Origin: an uncultured Isoptericola sp.
Lineage (GTDB): Bacteria; Actinomycetota; Actinomycetes; Actinomycetales; Cellulomonadaceae
Assembly: GCA_947497265.1 (NCBI GenBank)
Contig: CANMFP010000001.1
Span: forward strand, 248,001-312,000
Length of the DNA stretch: 64,000 bases
Reading direction: 5' to 3'
Part shown: positions 33,240 to 42,852 of the stretch, in pieces
Layout of the letters: each line of letters starts with the position of its first letter
Numbering within the stretch: position 1 is the stretch's first letter
The notes under the pieces: model-generated
The model's database searches: none
What the model saw: only the letters and a program-made list of their open reading frames with translations
Told to the model about the DNA's origin: nothing
Made by a program: the position numbers and the translations under genes

Positions 33240-34292
33240 CACGGAGCCCAGCGTGATCGCGGCCTGGAAGGCAGTCACCTGCAGAGCGAGCGCCGACTCG
33301 GTGCGCCGGGGCTCCGCCGTCGTGACCCAGAGCTGGGTCGCCACCGGGACCATGTTCATCCCGAAGCCCCACAGGACCACGGCCGGCACGACGACCCACA
33401 GCGAGGAGGCGCCGGCCAGCGTCGCCAGCGCCACGCCGAACAACGCCGGCCCGAGAGTCGTCGCGAGCCGCAGCCGGCGCGACAACGACCCCGCGGCGAG
33501 GTTGCCGGCGAGCCCGCCCAGCCCCCACAGGAGCAGCAGCAGGGCGACCATCGCGGCGTCGACCCGCTCGATCGCGAGGCGGATGAACGGGTACGCGGCG
33601 AAGTTGCCCAGCACCGCCACGAACAGGAACGTGATGCCGAGCATGAGCCGCCGGTGCGTGAGCGCCTGCCGCAGCATCGCCAGACCGGCGCCCGGCTGCG
33701 CGGGCACGCTCGGCATCGCGAACCAGACGCCGGCGGCGCTGACCGCGGTGAGCGCCGCGGCGAGGCCGAACACCACCCGCCAGCCGAGCTGGTCGCCGAG
33801 CAGCGAGCCCAGCGGCACCCCGGCGATGGTGGCGACGCTGACCCCCAGGGCCAGCGTGGTCGAGACCGTGGCGGCCCGGCCCCGCACCGCGCGGATGCCG
33901 GCGGCGAACGCGAACGCCCAGTAGCCGGCGACCGCCACGCCCAGCAGCAGCCGGCCGACCAGCAGCACGGCGAACACGGGAGCGACGGCGACGATCAGGT
34001 TGGCCACCGCGCCGATCGCCAGCAGCGCGACCAGCACGGCGCGCCGGTCCGTCCGGGGCAGGACGACGGCGATCGTCGGGGCGGTGAGGAAGCCGGCGAC
34101 GGCGGTGGCCGCCACCGCCAGGCCCGCCGTCCCCTCGGTGATGCCGAGGTCCGCGGCCAGGCCGGGCAGCACCCCGGCCGGCAGGAACTCGCTGGAGACC
34201 AGCATCGCGATGCCGAAGGTGAGCGTGAGGACGGGCGTCCAGGTCGCTCGTGCCGTCGTGGTCGGGGTGGGGGTGCGTGTCGAGGTGGTCAC
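33126..34292 (-). CDS. MFS transporter, DHA1 family (12 TM)
   Basis: A 388-residue exporter-like protein with twelve hydrophobic segments. The helix-1 region MLVSSEFLPAGVLPGLAADLGI and GRLLLGVAVAGYWAFAFAAGIRAV in helix 4 are typical of the AraJ/NepI/Cmx group of sugar, purine-nucleoside or chloramphenicol efflux pumps. The substrate is unknown. The GTG start at 34292 follows CAGCAT at six bases, a -10-like hexamer. Its 3' end overlaps the convergent AraC gene by 114 bases. Confidence 0.87.
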   Translation of the reverse strand: MTTSTRTPTPTTTARATWTPVLTLTFGIAMLVSSEFLPAGVLPGLAADLGITEGTAGLAVAATAVAGFLTAPTIAVVLPRTDRRAVLVALLAIGAVANLIVAVAPVFAVLLVGRLLLGVAVAGYWAFAFAAGIRAVRGRAATVSTTLALGVSVATIAGVPLGSLLGDQLGWRVVFGLAAALTAVSAAGVWFAMPSVPAQPGAGLAMLRQALTHRRLMLGITFLFVAVLGNFAAYPFIRLAIERVDAAMVALLLLLWGLGGLAGNLAAGSLSRRLRLATTLGPALFGVALATLAGASSLWVVVPAVVLWGFGMNMVPVATQLWVTTAEPRRTESALALQVTAFQAAITLGSVLGGRLLDGAGLTPVLLTGAVLAVIGAAGFATQRGRPA

Positions 34293-34373
34293 CTGCCCAT
34301 GCTGTGCCGACGCGAGCGGGAGAAGTTGATCGATCGCCGCACGATGTTGACCGGGATGCCGCAGGATGGGTCC

Positions 34374-35045
34374 ATGCGCTCACACCTGTTCCAGCACACC
34401 GAACCCGAGGGCGAGCCCGGCAGCTTCCAGCTCGCGAACAAGCACATGCTCAAGGTCGACCTGACCGGCTCTGGCGGGTTCTTCTACGCCAAGCAGGGCT
34501 CGATGGTGGCCTACCAGGGCGACGTCGGCTTCGACTACGAGGGCAGCGGGTCCGTGACCAAGCTGTTCAAGAAGGCCTTCACCGGCGAGGGCATGTCGCT
34601 GATGAAGGTCTCGGGGCGCGGCGACGTGTTCCTCGCGCAGGACGCCGACGAGGTGTTCGTCCTCTACCTGGAGAACGAGAGCGTCACCGTCAGCGGTGCC
34701 AACATCCTGGCCTTCGAGAGCACGCTGACCTGGGACATCAACCGGGTCCAGGGTGCCTCGATGCTCACCGGCGGGCTCTTCAACACCACGTTCACCGGCA
34801 CCGGGGCGCTCGCCGTCACGGCGTACGGCACCCCGGTGGTGCTGAACGTCGACGAGCCGACCTTCGTGGACATGCAGTCCGTCGTGCTCTGGTCGACCAC
34901 GCTGTCCAGCTCGGTCCGCAAGACGGCCAAGCTCGGCGCCGTCATCGGGCGCGGCTCCGGCGAGGCGTACCAGCTGGGGCTCAGCGGTCAGGGGTTCGTC
35001 GTCGTGCAGGCCTCGGAGGGCCACCCGCCGGTCAAGACCGACTGA
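34374..35045 (+). CDS. AIM24-family protein
   Basis: A 223-residue all-beta protein of the AIM24/TerD-associated family (FQLANKHMLKVDLTGSGGFFYAKQGSMVAYQGDVGF...). It contains repeated short beta motifs such as GMSLMKVSGRGDVFLA and LTGTGALAVTAYGTPVVLNVDEPTFVDMQSVV. The function of bacterial members is unknown; the yeast namesake is a mitochondrial inner-membrane organiser. No signal peptide or membrane segment is present. The ATG follows CAGGAT at six bases, so it could be leaderless. Its 3' end overlaps the convergent ThuA-like gene by 14 bases. Confidence 0.85.
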   Translation: MRSHLFQHTEPEGEPGSFQLANKHMLKVDLTGSGGFFYAKQGSMVAYQGDVGFDYEGSGSVTKLFKKAFTGEGMSLMKVSGRGDVFLAQDADEVFVLYLENESVTVSGANILAFESTLTWDINRVQGASMLTGGLFNTTFTGTGALAVTAYGTPVVLNVDEPTFVDMQSVVLWSTTLSSSVRKTAKLGAVIGRGSGEAYQLGLSGQGFVVVQASEGHPPVKTD

Positions 35046-35799
35046 TCGAGGCCCCGGCCAGCAGCCAGGTGGCGGCCCGCAGGAGCAGGTGTCGATAGCC
35101 CGCGGAGTCGTGGGCGCGCACGTCGTGACCCGGTCCGCAGTACACGGTGCGGCCGCCGTGCGCCTCGGTGGCCCACACGACCGGCTGCGGCTCGCCGTCC
35201 TCGTCGGGCACCCAGCCGAGCACCTCCGACGACGGCGCGACGCGCAGGGCGCAGTACCTCTCGTCGAGGAGCTCGACGGTCGCGGCGGCCCCGGCGACGA
35301 TGGCGTGCCCGCCGGTCGCCAGGGTCACGGTGGTCGGGCCGAACGGCGGGTGGTACGACGTCTCCGGCACCCAGCGGCCGCCGAGGATCTCCTCCCAGCC
35401 CGGCGCGTCGCGGAACGTGTTCGCCGACTGGTGCATGGCGAGGATCCGCCCGCCTGCGCGCGCCCAGGCCTCGAGGTCGACGTGGAACGGCGCCCACGCG
35501 TCGTCGTCGGGCCCGATGCCGGCCTCCAGGTAGCCGGGCCAGGACGTCCCGGCGTTCACGACGAGCAGGTCGACGTCCTCCAGGTCGGCCAGGGCGTCGG
35601 GGAAGACCGAGCGGACGACGACGTCGGTCGGGCGGCCGTCGTGCTCCAGCTCGGCGAGCACGAGCGCGAGGCGGTGGCTGGTCGCGGCATGGTCGTGCCA
35701 CGGGTCCTCGTACCGGCCGCGACCGGCCAGCACCAGGACGCGGTGCGGGTTCTCGGACTCTTCGGCGGGCGTCGTCTCTTCGGCGGGCGTCGTCGTCAC
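35032..35799 (-). CDS. ThuA-like domain protein
   Basis: A 255-residue protein with one ThuA (trehalose-utilisation type) class-I-amidotransferase-like fold: HRVLVLAGRGRYEDPWHDH, DVDLLVVNAGTSWPG, LEAWARAGGRILAMHQSANTF and RYCALRVAPSSEVLGW. ThuA relatives occur in sugar catabolism and some are predicted to act on keto-sugars, but the reaction here is not known. The first residues repeat TPAEE twice, encoded by a 17-18-base tandem repeat. The GTG start 52 bases after tdk suggests the pair is transcribed together. Confidence 0.78.
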   Translation of the reverse strand: MTTTPAEETTPAEESENPHRVLVLAGRGRYEDPWHDHAATSHRLALVLAELEHDGRPTDVVVRSVFPDALADLEDVDLLVVNAGTSWPGYLEAGIGPDDDAWAPFHVDLEAWARAGGRILAMHQSANTFRDAPGWEEILGGRWVPETSYHPPFGPTTVTLATGGHAIVAGAAATVELLDERYCALRVAPSSEVLGWVPDEDGEPQPVVWATEAHGGRTVYCGPGHDVRAHDSAGYRHLLLRAATWLLAGASISRS

Positions 35800-35851
35800 G
35801 ACGTGATCGTGCCACGTTCCCGGGATGCCGGCAGGGGTCGCAGGACCGTCC

Positions 35852-36457
35852 CTACGGGTGCGCGGTCGCCCGCGGCACGCCCGGCGACCCGGTGACGATC
35901 GCGGTCTCGGGCAGCACGAAGCAGCGGCGGCACAGCGCCTCGTAGGTGAAGGTGCCGTCGTCCGGGATCGGCTCGGACGCGCCCAGCGGCTCGAGGAACG
36001 GCACTCCGTCGCAGAGCACCTGGGTGAACGCGGCGTGCAGGTCCTGACAGCGGTCGCACACGGCACGGCGGTAGCGGACGTCCGTGGGGCCCAGCTCCAG
36101 CAGGGCACGGATCGTCGCGAACAGCTCGCCGCGGTGGTCCAGGTCGATGCCGCACGCCAGCACCTTGGTGCCGCGCAGCACCAGCTCCTCGACGACCCGG
36201 ACGTCCGCCGGGGTGAACATGTGGACCTCGTCGATCGCGACGACGTCCTCGGTGGTGTGCAGCAGCGGCTCGAGCGTCTCCAGCTTGAGCGTCGGCAGCG
36301 AGGCACCGGTGCGCGAGACGATCCGCGCGTCGCGCACGTGGCGCGCCGACTGCACGACGGCGCAGCTCAGCCGCGAGTAGGCCAGCGGGGCTACCTGCGC
36401 GATGAGGTCGAGCGACTTGCCGGACTTCATCGGGCCGAGCACCAGCGACAGCTCCAC
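35852..36457 (-). CDS. tdk: Thymidine kinase (type II)
   Basis: A 201-residue enzyme that phosphorylates thymidine with ATP in the salvage pathway. The P-loop is LGPMKSGKSLDLI (about residues 7-19). The Walker B-like VVAIDEVHMF is near 88. The zinc site is formed by CDRCQ and CRRCF pairs in the C-terminal half. The lasso-domain end is present but shortened. The GTG start was chosen because GGAGGTG lies directly upstream. A hairpin separating it from the leucine operon lies at 36479-36499. Confidence 0.93.
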   Translation of the reverse strand: MELSLVLGPMKSGKSLDLIAQVAPLAYSRLSCAVVQSARHVRDARIVSRTGASLPTLKLETLEPLLHTTEDVVAIDEVHMFTPADVRVVEELVLRGTKVLACGIDLDHRGELFATIRALLELGPTDVRYRRAVCDRCQDLHAAFTQVLCDGVPFLEPLGASEPIPDDGTFTYEALCRRCFVLPETAIVTGSPGVPRATAHP

Positions 36458-36478
36458 CGGGCACCTCCCTGCGGTCCG

Positions 36479-36499
36479 CGGCGGGCCGGGCGCCCGCCG
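36479..36499 (-). terminator. Hairpin ending the leucine-degradation operon
   Basis: CGGCGGGC/GCCCGCCG, an 8-bp stem with a 5-nt loop, lies in the 50-base gap between the lyase gene and tdk. Confidence 0.6.
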
Positions 36500-36507
36500 G
36501 AAGCACC

Positions 36508-37389
36508 TTAACGCTCGGGGCCGGCTCCTTCGGCGGCGACGGCGGCGGCCCCGGCTGCCCTCGCCGCTCGGGCGAGCACCGTGCGCGCGTGCCGCAGCAC
36601 CGGTTCGTCGACCATGCGCCCCTCCGCCCGCACGGCCCCGCCCGACGGCGGCACCCCGGCGCCCTCGAGCAGCCTGCGGGCGCGCTCGACCTCCTGGTCC
36701 GGCGGCGTGTACGCCTCCCGGACCGCGGCCGCGTGGCGCGGGTGCACGCACATCGTGGCGGTGAACCCGCACGCCGCCGCGTCCCGGGCCTCCGCCGCGA
36801 CGCCGTCGAGGTCGTCCAGGTCGACGTGCACGGCGTCGACCGCGGCCTTGCCGACCGCGCCCGCCGCGAGCAGCACGGTCGACCGGGCATGCCGGGCCAC
36901 GTCGCGGTAGGTGCCGTCGAGGTGCCGGCTGGACGTCCCGCCGAGGGACGCGACGAGGTCTTCCGCGCCCCAGGCGAGGGCCACCACGTCGGGTCGCATC
37001 GCGAGCGCCGGGGCGGCGAGCACGCCGGCTGCCGTCTCGCACAGGGCCACCACCGCGTAGGGGGCGCCGTCCGCGCGCAGCAGGGGTCCGACGAACCTCC
37101 CGTCCGCCTTCGGCAGCATCACGGTGGTGTACGCGGTGCCCGCGAGCGCCGCGAGGTCGGCCTCGTGGTCGGGCGTCCCGACGGCGTTGACGCGGACGAC
37201 GGTGCAGGCCGGGTCGAGCGGGTGCTCGAGCAGCGCCCGGCGTGCGGCCGGGCGTCCGGCCGGGTCGACGCCGTCCTCCAGGTCGAGGATCACGCCGTCG
37301 GCCCGCTGTGCCGCCTTGGCGAACCGGTCGGGCCGGTCCGCCGGGCAGAACAGCAGCGCCGGGCCGAGGGTGAAGGGTTCTGGTGTCAC
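36508..37389 (-). CDS. HpcH/HpaI (CitE-like) lyase, probable (R)-3-hydroxy-3-methylglutaryl-CoA lyase
   Basis: A 293-residue TIM-barrel lyase of the CitE-like group. Metal-site motifs are VILDLEDGVDPAGR (about 33-46), CTVVRVNAVGTPDHEADL, TVMLPKADGRF and VALCETAAGV; ALAWGAEDLVASLGG gives the second acidic ligand. In M. tuberculosis the homologous gene beside maoC and bkd (Rv2498c) encodes an (R)-HMG-CoA and citramalyl-CoA lyase, yielding acetyl-CoA and acetoacetate. The same place in an operon with MaoC, dehydrogenase and carboxylase genes supports that role. GTG 37389 overlaps the MaoC stop by four bases (GTGA). Confidence 0.85.
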   Translation of the reverse strand: MTPEPFTLGPALLFCPADRPDRFAKAAQRADGVILDLEDGVDPAGRPAARRALLEHPLDPACTVVRVNAVGTPDHEADLAALAGTAYTTVMLPKADGRFVGPLLRADGAPYAVVALCETAAGVLAAPALAMRPDVVALAWGAEDLVASLGGTSSRHLDGTYRDVARHARSTVLLAAGAVGKAAVDAVHVDLDDLDGVAAEARDAAACGFTATMCVHPRHAAAVREAYTPPDQEVERARRLLEGAGVPPSGGAVRAEGRMVDEPVLRHARTVLARAARAAGAAAVAAEGAGPER

Positions 37390-37880
37390 GGCTCGTCCTT
37401 CCCGGCCTGCTCGTGCCCGGCCCGGGTCCACATCATCACCGTGCGCACGGCCCGGGCGACCTCGACGTCGTCCTGGTTGGTCCCGACGTGCTCGAGCGTG
37501 ACGATCCCCGTGCCGGGCCGCGAGGCGGAGAGCCGCCTGTCGAGCACCGTCGTCGCCCCGTAGAGGGTGTCGCCGTGGAACATCGGCGCGGGGAAGCGGA
37601 TCTCCGTGAACCCCAGGTTCGCCACGATCGTGCCGCGGGTAAGGTGGGCGACGCTCAGCCCGACGAGCGTGGCGAGCGTGAGCATCGAGTTCATCAGCGG
37701 CCTGCCGAACGGCTGGGTCGCCGCCCAGGCCGCGTCCAGGTGCAGCCCCTGCGGGTTCATCGTCACCGACGTGAACAGCGTGTTGTCCGCCTCGGTGAGG
37801 GTGCGCCCCGGTCGGTGCACGTAGCGCACGCCCTCGTCGAGCTCGTCGTGGTAGAGGCCCCGCTGGATCTCGTCACGCAT
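37386..37880 (-). CDS. MaoC-family (R)-hydratase, probable methylglutaconyl-CoA hydratase
   Basis: A 164-residue hot-dog-fold protein of the MaoC dehydratase type, with the dimer helix and active-site stretch seen in NSMLTLATLVGLSVAHLTRGT, GFTEIRFPAPMFHGDTLYG and GIVTLEHVGTNQDDVEVARAVR. Enzymes of this type add water to trans-2-enoyl-CoA thioesters to give (R)-3-hydroxyacyl-CoA. In this operon it most likely hydrates 3-methylglutaconyl-CoA to (R)-HMG-CoA, which the next gene's product cleaves. It starts 21 bases after the acyl-CoA dehydrogenase stop with GGGAGCGAGGGG upstream. Confidence 0.85.
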   Translation of the reverse strand: MRDEIQRGLYHDELDEGVRYVHRPGRTLTEADNTLFTSVTMNPQGLHLDAAWAATQPFGRPLMNSMLTLATLVGLSVAHLTRGTIVANLGFTEIRFPAPMFHGDTLYGATTVLDRRLSASRPGTGIVTLEHVGTNQDDVEVARAVRTVMMWTRAGHEQAGKDEP

Positions 37881-37901
37881 CGCTGCCCCTCGCTCCCGCG
37901 C

Positions 37902-39095
37902 TCATGCCGTCAGCCCCAGGTCGCGGGCGATGACCATGAGCTGCACCTCGGTGGTGCCCTCGCCGACCTCGAGGATCTTCGAGTCGCGGTAGTGCCGGGC
38001 GACGGGGTTCTCGTTGAGGAACCCGTACCCGCCGAAGATCTGCGACGCGTCACGCGCGTTCGCCATCGCCGCCTCGCCGGCCGTGAGCTTCGCGACCGAC
38101 GCCTCGGCCTTGAACGGCTTGCCGTGCGTGAGCTTCAGCGCGGCGTCCAACCAGCAGAGCCGCGCCGCGTGCACGCGGGCCTGCATCCGCGCCAGGGTGA
38201 ACGCGACGTGCTGGTTGCTCCCGATGGAGTGGCCGAACACCGTGCGCTCATTCGCGTACCGCAGCGCCTCCTCCAGACAGCCCTGGGCGGCGCCGGTGGC
38301 CAGCGCGGCGAACGCGATCCGTCCCTCGTCGAGCACGCGCAGGAAGTTCGCGTACCCGCGGCCGCGCTCGCCGAGGAGGTTCGACGCCGGCACGCGGACG
38401 CCGTCGAGCGTCAGCGGGTGGGTGTCGGAGGTGTGCCAGCCGACCTTGTCGTACGGCTCGCCCACGGTCAGGCCGCGCGTCCCCGCAGGCACCAGGATGG
38501 AGGAGAGCTCGGGGCGCACGACGCCGTCGCTGCCGACCCGCTCCCCCGTCACGGCCGTGACGGTGATGACGCTGGTGATCGGGGTGCCGGAGTTGGTGAT
38601 GAACTGCTTGGTCCCGTCGATCACCCACTCGTCCCCGTCCGGGCCCTCCTCGAGCCGCGCCCGGGTCTGCGTCGCCCCCGCGTCGGACCCCGCGCCGGCC
38701 TCCGTGAGCCCGAACGCCGCGAGCGCCCGGCCGGCCACCAGGTCGGGCAGCCAGCGCTCCTTCTGCTCGGGCGTGCCGTGCCGGAAGATCGGCATGATGC
38801 CGAGCCCGACCCCGGCCTCGAGCGTCACCGCGATGGACTGGTCCACCCGGGCGAGCGCCTCGACGGCGAGGCACAGCGAGACGTAGTCCTCGTCCTGGCC
38901 GCCCACGTCACGCGGGAACGGCAGCCCGAACAGCCCGAGCTCACCCATCTGCGCGATGATCTCCATCGGCAGGCGGCGCTCCGTGTCGTACCGGTAGGCG
39001 GCCGGCGCGACGACCTCGTCGGCGAACTCACGCACCGTCTGGCTGAGCTTGCGCTGCCCGTCGGTCAGGACGGTCGCGGCGGTATCGGCGATCAT
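37902..39095 (-). CDS. Acyl-CoA dehydrogenase, probable isovaleryl-CoA dehydrogenase
   Basis: A 397-residue FAD enzyme. Signatures are AFGLTEAGAGSDAGATQT (ACADS pattern 1) and QIFGGYGFLNENPVARHYRDSKILEVGEGTTEVQ, whose IxEGT-like end is near the C-terminus. In leucine degradation the homologue converts isovaleryl-CoA to 3-methylcrotonyl-CoA, passing electrons to ETF. The gene sits between a biotin carboxylase and MaoC, which fits. The ATG overlaps the stop of the carboxylase alpha gene (ATGA). Confidence 0.92.
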   Translation of the reverse strand: MIADTAATVLTDGQRKLSQTVREFADEVVAPAAYRYDTERRLPMEIIAQMGELGLFGLPFPRDVGGQDEDYVSLCLAVEALARVDQSIAVTLEAGVGLGIMPIFRHGTPEQKERWLPDLVAGRALAAFGLTEAGAGSDAGATQTRARLEEGPDGDEWVIDGTKQFITNSGTPITSVITVTAVTGERVGSDGVVRPELSSILVPAGTRGLTVGEPYDKVGWHTSDTHPLTLDGVRVPASNLLGERGRGYANFLRVLDEGRIAFAALATGAAQGCLEEALRYANERTVFGHSIGSNQHVAFTLARMQARVHAARLCWLDAALKLTHGKPFKAEASVAKLTAGEAAMANARDASQIFGGYGFLNENPVARHYRDSKILEVGEGTTEVQLMVIARDLGLTA

Positions 39096-41179
39096 GACGC
39101 TCCTTCGGGTTCGACGACGGCGACCACCTGGTCGAGGCGGACCTGGTCGCCCGGGTGCACCACGAGACGCAGGGTCCCTGCGGCGGGTGCGGTGAGGGGG
39201 TGTTCCATCTTCATGGCTTCGACGACGACGACGGCGGCGCCGGCATCGACGGGACCTTCGGCATGGGTGGCGGTCACCGTGCCGGGCATCTGCGCCCGGA
39301 TCTCGGTGGGACCCGTGGCGGGCGCGCCCGGCTCGGCGGTGGCGGCCTTCCCGCTCCGGCGCACCGCGGCGCGCTCGGTGCGGTCCAGGACGGTGAGCAC
39401 GCTGGTGCGGCCCTCGACGGCGACCCACACGGCGCCGTCCCGTTCCAGCACGTGCACCAGGACCGTGCGCCCCTCGGCCGTGAGCAGCCGCCGGTGCGGC
39501 GGACCACCGGCCGGCCGCAGGGACGCCCGGACCGGGCTGCCGCCGTCGTCCACGCCGCCACCCGCCACCGTGGCGGCGTCGCGGGAGCCGGTGACCTCGA
39601 GGTCGAGGACGGTGCCGGCCGCGTCGCGCAGGGCGACCGGGCGGGATACGGGCGCGGCGTTGAGCCGCCAGCCGTCCGGCGCCCACGGGTCGCGGGTCCC
39701 GCTGCCGGTGCTGGTGCCGGGCGCGGATGTACCGGCGAGGAGCGCGGCGACCACCAGCGCGGTCCCGTCGGGCTCGGCTGGCTGTGCACCGGCTCCGGGC
39801 TGCTCCGCGGGCTCCACGAACCGGTCCACGAGGCCCGTGTCGAGCTTGCCCGCGCGGACGTCCGGGTCGGCGAGCAGGTCGCGCAGGAACCCGACGTTCG
39901 TCTCGACACCGAGCACCGCCGTCCGGGCGAGCAGCCCGTCGAGGCGCGCCAGGGCCTGGTCGCGGTCCGTGCCGTGCGCGACGGCCTTGGCGAGCATCGG
40001 GTCGTAGTCCCCCGACACCTCGTCGCCGCTCGCGACACCCGCGTCCAGCCGGAGCGGGAACGCGTCGGGACCCGCGCCCACCCCCGCGTCGTCGAACACG
40101 TCCACGCGGCCCACCGACGGCAGGAACCCGCGGGCGGGCGCCTCCGCGTACACCCGGGCCTCGACCGCGTGGCCGGTGAGCCGCACGTCCTGCTGGGCGA
40201 ACCACAACGGCTCGCCGGCGGCGACCCGGAGCTGGGCCGCCACGAGGTCCAGACCGGTGACCATCTCGGTGACCGGGTGCTCCACCTGCAGGCGGGTGTT
40301 CATCTCGATGAACGCGAAGTCGTCGGGAGCGTCCGCCGGCACGAGGAACTCCACCGTGCCGACACCGACGTAGCCGACCGACCGGGCCACCTCGCAGGCC
40401 GCCGCGCCGAGCCGCTCGCGCGTCGCGTCGTCGACGGCGTGCGACGGAGCCTCCTCGACGATCTTCTGGTGGCGGCGCTGCAGCGTGCACTCCCGCTCGC
40501 CGAGGTGCACGACGGCGCCACGGGTGTCCGCGAGCACCTGCACCTCGACGTGCCGCGGACGTTCCACCAACCGCTCGAGCAGCAGCCTGTCGTCGCCGAA
40601 CGCCGACGTCGCCACCCGGCGCGCGGAGGCCAGCGCCGCGGGCAGGCCGTCGGCGTCCCGGACCACCACCATGCCCTTGCCGCCGCCCCCGGCCACCGGC
40701 TTGACCAGCAGGGGGAAACCGACGTCGGCCGCGGCCGCGACGAGCTCCGCGTCGTCGAGCCCTCGGTCGTCGGGCCCCGCGTCCAGCGTGCCGGGCAGCA
40801 CGGGCACGCCCCGGCCGGCGACGAGCCGCTTGCCCGCGACCTTGTCGGCCATCGCCTCGATCGCCGCGGCCGGGGGACCGACGAACACCAGCCCGGCGCG
40901 TTCGCAGGCGCGGGCGAGCTCCGGGTTCTCCGACAGGAAGCCGTAGCCGGGGTGGATCGCCTCGGCACCGGCGCCGACGGCGGCCGCGACCACCGCCTCG
41001 ACGTCCAGGTACGCGCGGGCCGGGCCGAGGGACACCGCGACGTCGGCCTCGCGCACGTGCCGCGACCCGCCGTCGGCGTCCGTGTGGACCGCGACCGAGC
41101 GGACGCCGAGCCGGCGCAACGTGCCGATCACACGGCAGGCGATCTCGCCACGGTTGGCTACCAGCACTGTGCTGAACAT
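39092..41179 (-). CDS. Biotin-dependent acyl-CoA carboxylase alpha subunit (methylcrotonyl-CoA type)
   Basis: A 695-residue biotin carboxylase/carrier protein. The N-terminal VLVANRGEIACRVIGTLRR, ATP-grasp loop VAGGGGKGMVVV (about 167-178), EFLVPADAPDDFAFIEMNTRLQVEHPVTEM and the biotinylation site EAMKMEH near residue 660 are all present. It carboxylates its own biotin with bicarbonate and ATP; the partner is the carboxyltransferase encoded just upstream. The middle region (about 470-600) is rich in Gly/Ala/Pro and less conserved. A GTG at 41200 overlapping the upstream stop is an alternative start; ATG 41179 gives the usual MFSTVLVANRG N-terminus. Confidence 0.93.
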   Translation of the reverse strand: MFSTVLVANRGEIACRVIGTLRRLGVRSVAVHTDADGGSRHVREADVAVSLGPARAYLDVEAVVAAAVGAGAEAIHPGYGFLSENPELARACERAGLVFVGPPAAAIEAMADKVAGKRLVAGRGVPVLPGTLDAGPDDRGLDDAELVAAAADVGFPLLVKPVAGGGGKGMVVVRDADGLPAALASARRVATSAFGDDRLLLERLVERPRHVEVQVLADTRGAVVHLGERECTLQRRHQKIVEEAPSHAVDDATRERLGAAACEVARSVGYVGVGTVEFLVPADAPDDFAFIEMNTRLQVEHPVTEMVTGLDLVAAQLRVAAGEPLWFAQQDVRLTGHAVEARVYAEAPARGFLPSVGRVDVFDDAGVGAGPDAFPLRLDAGVASGDEVSGDYDPMLAKAVAHGTDRDQALARLDGLLARTAVLGVETNVGFLRDLLADPDVRAGKLDTGLVDRFVEPAEQPGAGAQPAEPDGTALVVAALLAGTSAPGTSTGSGTRDPWAPDGWRLNAAPVSRPVALRDAAGTVLDLEVTGSRDAATVAGGGVDDGGSPVRASLRPAGGPPHRRLLTAEGRTVLVHVLERDGAVWVAVEGRTSVLTVLDRTERAAVRRSGKAATAEPGAPATGPTEIRAQMPGTVTATHAEGPVDAGAAVVVVEAMKMEHPLTAPAAGTLRLVVHPGDQVRLDQVVAVVEPEGAS

Positions 41180-41196
41180 CTCCGTCGGCACCGTCC

Positions 41197-42852
41197 TCAC
41201 ATCCGGAAGAGCCCGAAGCGCGGGCCCTCGGTCGTCGGGAGCGGCGTGCGGGCGCACACCGCCAGTGCCATGCCGAGCACGCGGCGAGTGTCGCCCGGCT
41301 CGATGATGCCGTCATCCCACAGCCGGGCGGTCGCGTGGTACGGGTTGCCTGCCACCTCGTAGGAGTCGCGGATCTCGCGCCGGAACTCCGACTCGTCCTG
41401 CGCGTCCCACTCCTGGCCCCGGGCGTCCGCCTGGTCGCGCTTGACGGTGGCCAGCACGGCCGAGGCCTGCTCGCCGCCCATCACCGAGACCCGCGCGCCC
41501 GGCCAGGTCCACAGGAACCGCGGGGAGTAGGCCCGCCCGCACATCGCGTAGTTCCCGGCGCCGAACGACCCGCCCACGATGACGGTCAGCTTCGGCACCC
41601 GGGCCGTGGCCACGGCCGTGACCATCTTGGCGCCGTCCTTCGCGATGCCGCCCGCCTCGGCGTCGGTGCCCACCATGAACCCCGAGATGTTCTGCAGGAA
41701 CAGCAGCGGGATGCCGCGCTGGTCGCACAGCTCGATGAAGTGCGCACCCTTGAGCGCCGACTCGCGCAGGAGCACGCCGTGGTTGGCCAGGACCCCCACC
41801 GGGTGCCCGTGCACGTGCGCGAACCCGCAGACCAGCGTGGTCCCGTACCCGGCCTTGAACTCGTGCAGCCTGCTGCCGTCCACGACGCGCGCGATCACCT
41901 CGCGCGGGTCGTACGGCTGCTGGACGTCCGCGGGCACCACGGCGTCCAGACCCGCGCCACCCGACCCGTCCGGGGCGTCGGGGCCGACGGCGGGCGCCTC
42001 GGCCTCCGCGACGGTCCACGCAGGCTCCGGGTCCGGCGGGAGCGTCGCGACGATGTCGCGCACGATGTCCAGGGCGTGCTCGTCGTCCTCGGCGAGATGG
42101 TCGACGACGCCGGAGCGCCGCGCGTGCAGCTCACCACCGCCGAGCTGCTCGGCCGTGACGACCTCGCCGATCGCGGCCTTCACCAGCGGCGGGCCGCCGA
42201 GGAAGATCGTGCCCTGGCCCCGCACGATCACCGTCTCGTCGCTCATCGCCGGGACGTACGCCCCGCCGGCCGTGCAGGAGCCGAGCACGGCGGAGATCTG
42301 CGGTATCCCCTCCGCGGACAGCCGCGCCTGGTGGTAGAAGATCCGACCGAAGTGGTCGCGGTCCGGGAACACCTCGTCCTGCCGCGGCAGGAACGCCCCG
42401 CCCGAGTCCACCAGGTAGACGCACGGCAGCCGGTTCTCCAGCGCGATCTCCTGCGCCCGCAGGTGCTTCTTGACCGTCAGCGGGTGGTACGTGCCGCCCT
42501 TGACCGTCGGATCGTTGCAGACCACCATCACCTGCCGCCCGCGCACCCGCCCGACGCCCGCGACCACGCCCGCACCGGGCCACGCGCCCACCTCGCCCGG
42601 GCCGGCGTCGACCCCGTACGCGGCCAGCGGGGAGATCTCCAGGAACGGGCTGCCCGGGTCGAGCAGCCGCTCGACCCGGTCCCGCGGCAGCAGCTTGCCG
42701 CGCCCCACGTGGCGCTCGCGGGCAGCGTCCGAGCCGCCCCGTGCCGCCCCGGACGTCCGTTCGCGCAGGGTCGCCGCGAGCGCACCCTGCGCCTCGGCGT
42801 TCGCACGGGCGGCGTCGCTCGCCGGGTCGACGGCGGAGGTGAGGACGGTCAT
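41197..42852 (-). CDS. Acyl-CoA carboxylase beta subunit (carboxyltransferase, methylcrotonyl-CoA type)
   Basis: A 551-residue carboxyltransferase. The two crotonase-fold halves show [20 protein letters not shown] and [16 protein letters not shown] in the first, and [43 protein letters not shown] in the second. [16 protein letters not shown] and [15 protein letters not shown] are typical of methylcrotonyl-CoA carboxylase and its geranyl relatives. It transfers CO2 from carboxybiotin to 3-methylcrotonyl-CoA. ATG 42852 overlaps the E2 stop (ATGA), so amounts of keto acid dehydrogenase and carboxylase are coupled. Confidence 0.93.
   Translation of the reverse strand: MTVLTSAVDPASDAARANAEAQGALAATLRERTSGAARGGSDAARERHVGRGKLLPRDRVERLLDPGSPFLEISPLAAYGVDAGPGEVGAWPGAGVVAGVGRVRGRQVMVVCNDPTVKGGTYHPLTVKKHLRAQEIALENRLPCVYLVDSGGAFLPRQDEVFPDRDHFGRIFYHQARLSAEGIPQISAVLGSCTAGGAYVPAMSDETVIVRGQGTIFLGGPPLVKAAIGEVVTAEQLGGGELHARRSGVVDHLAEDDEHALDIVRDIVATLPPDPEPAWTVAEAEAPAVGPDAPDGSGGAGLDAVVPADVQQPYDPREVIARVVDGSRLHEFKAGYGTTLVCGFAHVHGHPVGVLANHGVLLRESALKGAHFIELCDQRGIPLLFLQNISGFMVGTDAEAGGIAKDGAKMVTAVATARVPKLTVIVGGSFGAGNYAMCGRAYSPRFLWTWPGARVSVMGGEQASAVLATVKRDQADARGQEWDAQDESEFRREIRDSYEVAGNPYHATARLWDDGIIEPGDTRRVLGMALAVCARTPLPTTEGPRFGLFRM

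Noticed and set aside
39096-41315. Extension of the acyl-CoA dehydrogenase to 1137 residues
   Set aside because: The added frame is a shifted shadow of the biotin carboxylase gene with biased Gly/Arg composition; the conserved N-terminus begins at ATG 39095.
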